This document shows, piece after piece, positions 5,434 to 6,210 of a stretch of DNA of 6,210 nt. Source of the stretch: Oscillospiraceae bacterium. GTDB lineage: Bacteria > Bacillota > Clostridia > Oscillospirales > Ruminococcaceae. The notes under the pieces were generated by a model. That model ran no database searches. It saw only the letters and a list, made by a program, of their open reading frames with translations, and was not told the DNA's origin. Both the position numbers and the translations under genes were made by a program. The DNA is taken from assembly GCA_017394565.1 (NCBI GenBank), contig JAFPXW010000093.1:1-6210 (forward strand), written 5' to 3'. The first letter of the stretch is position 1. Each line of letters begins with the position of its first letter.

Positions 5434-6210
5434 ATGGATTACATGAATTTTGCGGCGTATTACGACACGCTCACCAAAAATGTCGAGTATGAGAAACGCG
5501 CGGAAAGGCTGCATTTTCTCATCCGGCAGTACATCCGCACGGAAACGGACGGCACGCTCCTGACGGATCTTGCGTGCGGCAGCGGCAGCCTGAGCGAAGC
5601 ACTCGCAAGGCTTGGGTACGACGTCATCGGCGTGGATAATTCGCCCGCGATGCTCTCCGCTGCGATGGACAAGAAGATGCGCAGCGGCTTGCCGATCCAG
5701 TACCTTTGTCAGGATATGCGGGAGCTGGATATGTTCGGCACGATCGACGTGACGGTCTGTACGCTCGACAGCCTGAACCATCTGCCGGGGATTGCGGATG
5801 TGCAGCAGGTGTTCGATAAGGTCTCGCTGTTCGCACAGCCGGGGGGATTGTTCCTCTTTGACATGAACACGCTCTACAAGCACCGCGAAATTCTTGCAGA
5901 CAAGGTCTTTCTGTATGATCTGGACGACGTATTCTGCGCGTGGGAGAACCGGCTTTTAGAGGACGGCGCGACGGTCGAGGAACAACTCACGTTCTTTGAG
6001 CGCGAGGGAGAAAGCTACTTCCGGACGGATGAATTCATCACCGAGACAGCCTATCCCACGGAGGTCATCCGAGATGCCGTCCGAAGGTCCGGGCTGGAGC
6101 TTGTCGCAGAATTTGACGCGGACAAGGGGCTGGATACGCCCGAGGAGCTGTCCCCGGTCACGGAGACGACGCAGAGGATTCTGTTCGCAGCTCGAAAGCC
6201 GCTAATATAA
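5434..6210 (+). CDS. Class I SAM-dependent methyltransferase, YqeM-like
   Basis: Predicted cytoplasmic methyltransferase of 258 residues; the substrate is unknown. The Rossmann-fold signatures appear in order. Motif I is DLACGSGS at 45-52, the SAM-binding loop. The second strand ends in an acidic residue, GVDNS at 66-70 (Asp68, expected to hold the SAM ribose). QDMREL at 93-98 would contact the adenine. CTLDSLNHL follows at 109-117, and PGGLFLFDMNT at 136-146. The N-terminal MDYMNFAAYYDTLT, the DMRE and LDSLNHL segments and the overall length recall Bacillus YqeM, but this is from memory rather than a search. No membrane segment or signal peptide is visible. It follows secA by 57 bases with a stem-loop between and no clear promoter, so it is probably read by transcription running on from secA. 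It uses AGG, CGG and TTA codons that secA largely avoids, consistent with lower expression. The stop is the last triplet of the window. Confidence 0.88.
   Translation: MDYMNFAAYYDTLTKNVEYEKRAERLHFLIRQYIRTETDGTLLTDLACGSGSLSEALARLGYDVIGVDNSPAMLSAAMDKKMRSGLPIQYLCQDMRELDMFGTIDVTVCTLDSLNHLPGIADVQQVFDKVSLFAQPGGLFLFDMNTLYKHREILADKVFLYDLDDVFCAWENRLLEDGATVEEQLTFFEREGESYFRTDEFITETAYPTEVIRDAVRRSGLELVAEFDADKGLDTPEELSPVTETTQRILFAARKPLI

Noticed and set aside
2647..5883. 1078-codon minus-strand reading frame opposite secA
   Set aside because: It is in codon register with secA and the methyltransferase and follows from missing TTA, CTA and TCA sense codons. Its product has no recognisable motif and its start is a GTG inside another gene.

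Overview
The window is ordinary core-genome DNA from a low-oxygen Gram-positive bacterium, most likely a clostridial Bacillota of the Oscillospiraceae/Ruminococcus type. The basis is a moderately GC-rich coding style (roughly mid-50s percent by eye, not counted), a SecA whose C-terminal zinc motif ends in Cys-Cys, a large clostridial-style parvulin foldase anchored by one membrane helix, and canonical TTGACA-type promoters with AAGG/GGAG ribosome binding sites. The genus is inference; no rRNA or marker comparison could be made.

All four genes are complete and read on the + strand. Positions 1-187 are non-coding: a GC-rich stretch able to form several hairpins, followed by a probable promoter at 124-153. 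Next come a membrane-anchored PrsA-like peptidyl-prolyl isomerase (188-1822) and, three bases later, endonuclease III (nth, 1826-2455); these two form a tightly coupled pair. An AT-rich gap (2456-2637) carries a near-consensus promoter (2534-2562) and a short leader in front of secA (2638-5376). A strong stem-loop without a U-tract (5383-5413) separates secA from a class I SAM-dependent methyltransferase (5434-6210), whose stop codon is the last triplet of the window.

Two of the four genes serve protein export: SecA drives unfolded preproteins through SecYEG, and the foldase acts on the outer face of the membrane where those proteins emerge. Nth performs base-excision repair, and the methyltransferase has no assignable substrate; both look like neighbours rather than partners in secretion.

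I found no mobile element, CRISPR array, tRNA, rRNA or convincing new system. The observations most worth a second look are a degenerate second parvulin domain inside the foldase that has lost both conserved histidines, the hairpin without a U-tract between secA and the methyltransferase, an 11-codon reading frame that fits between the secA promoter and its ribosome binding site, and the hairpin-rich DNA at the left edge.
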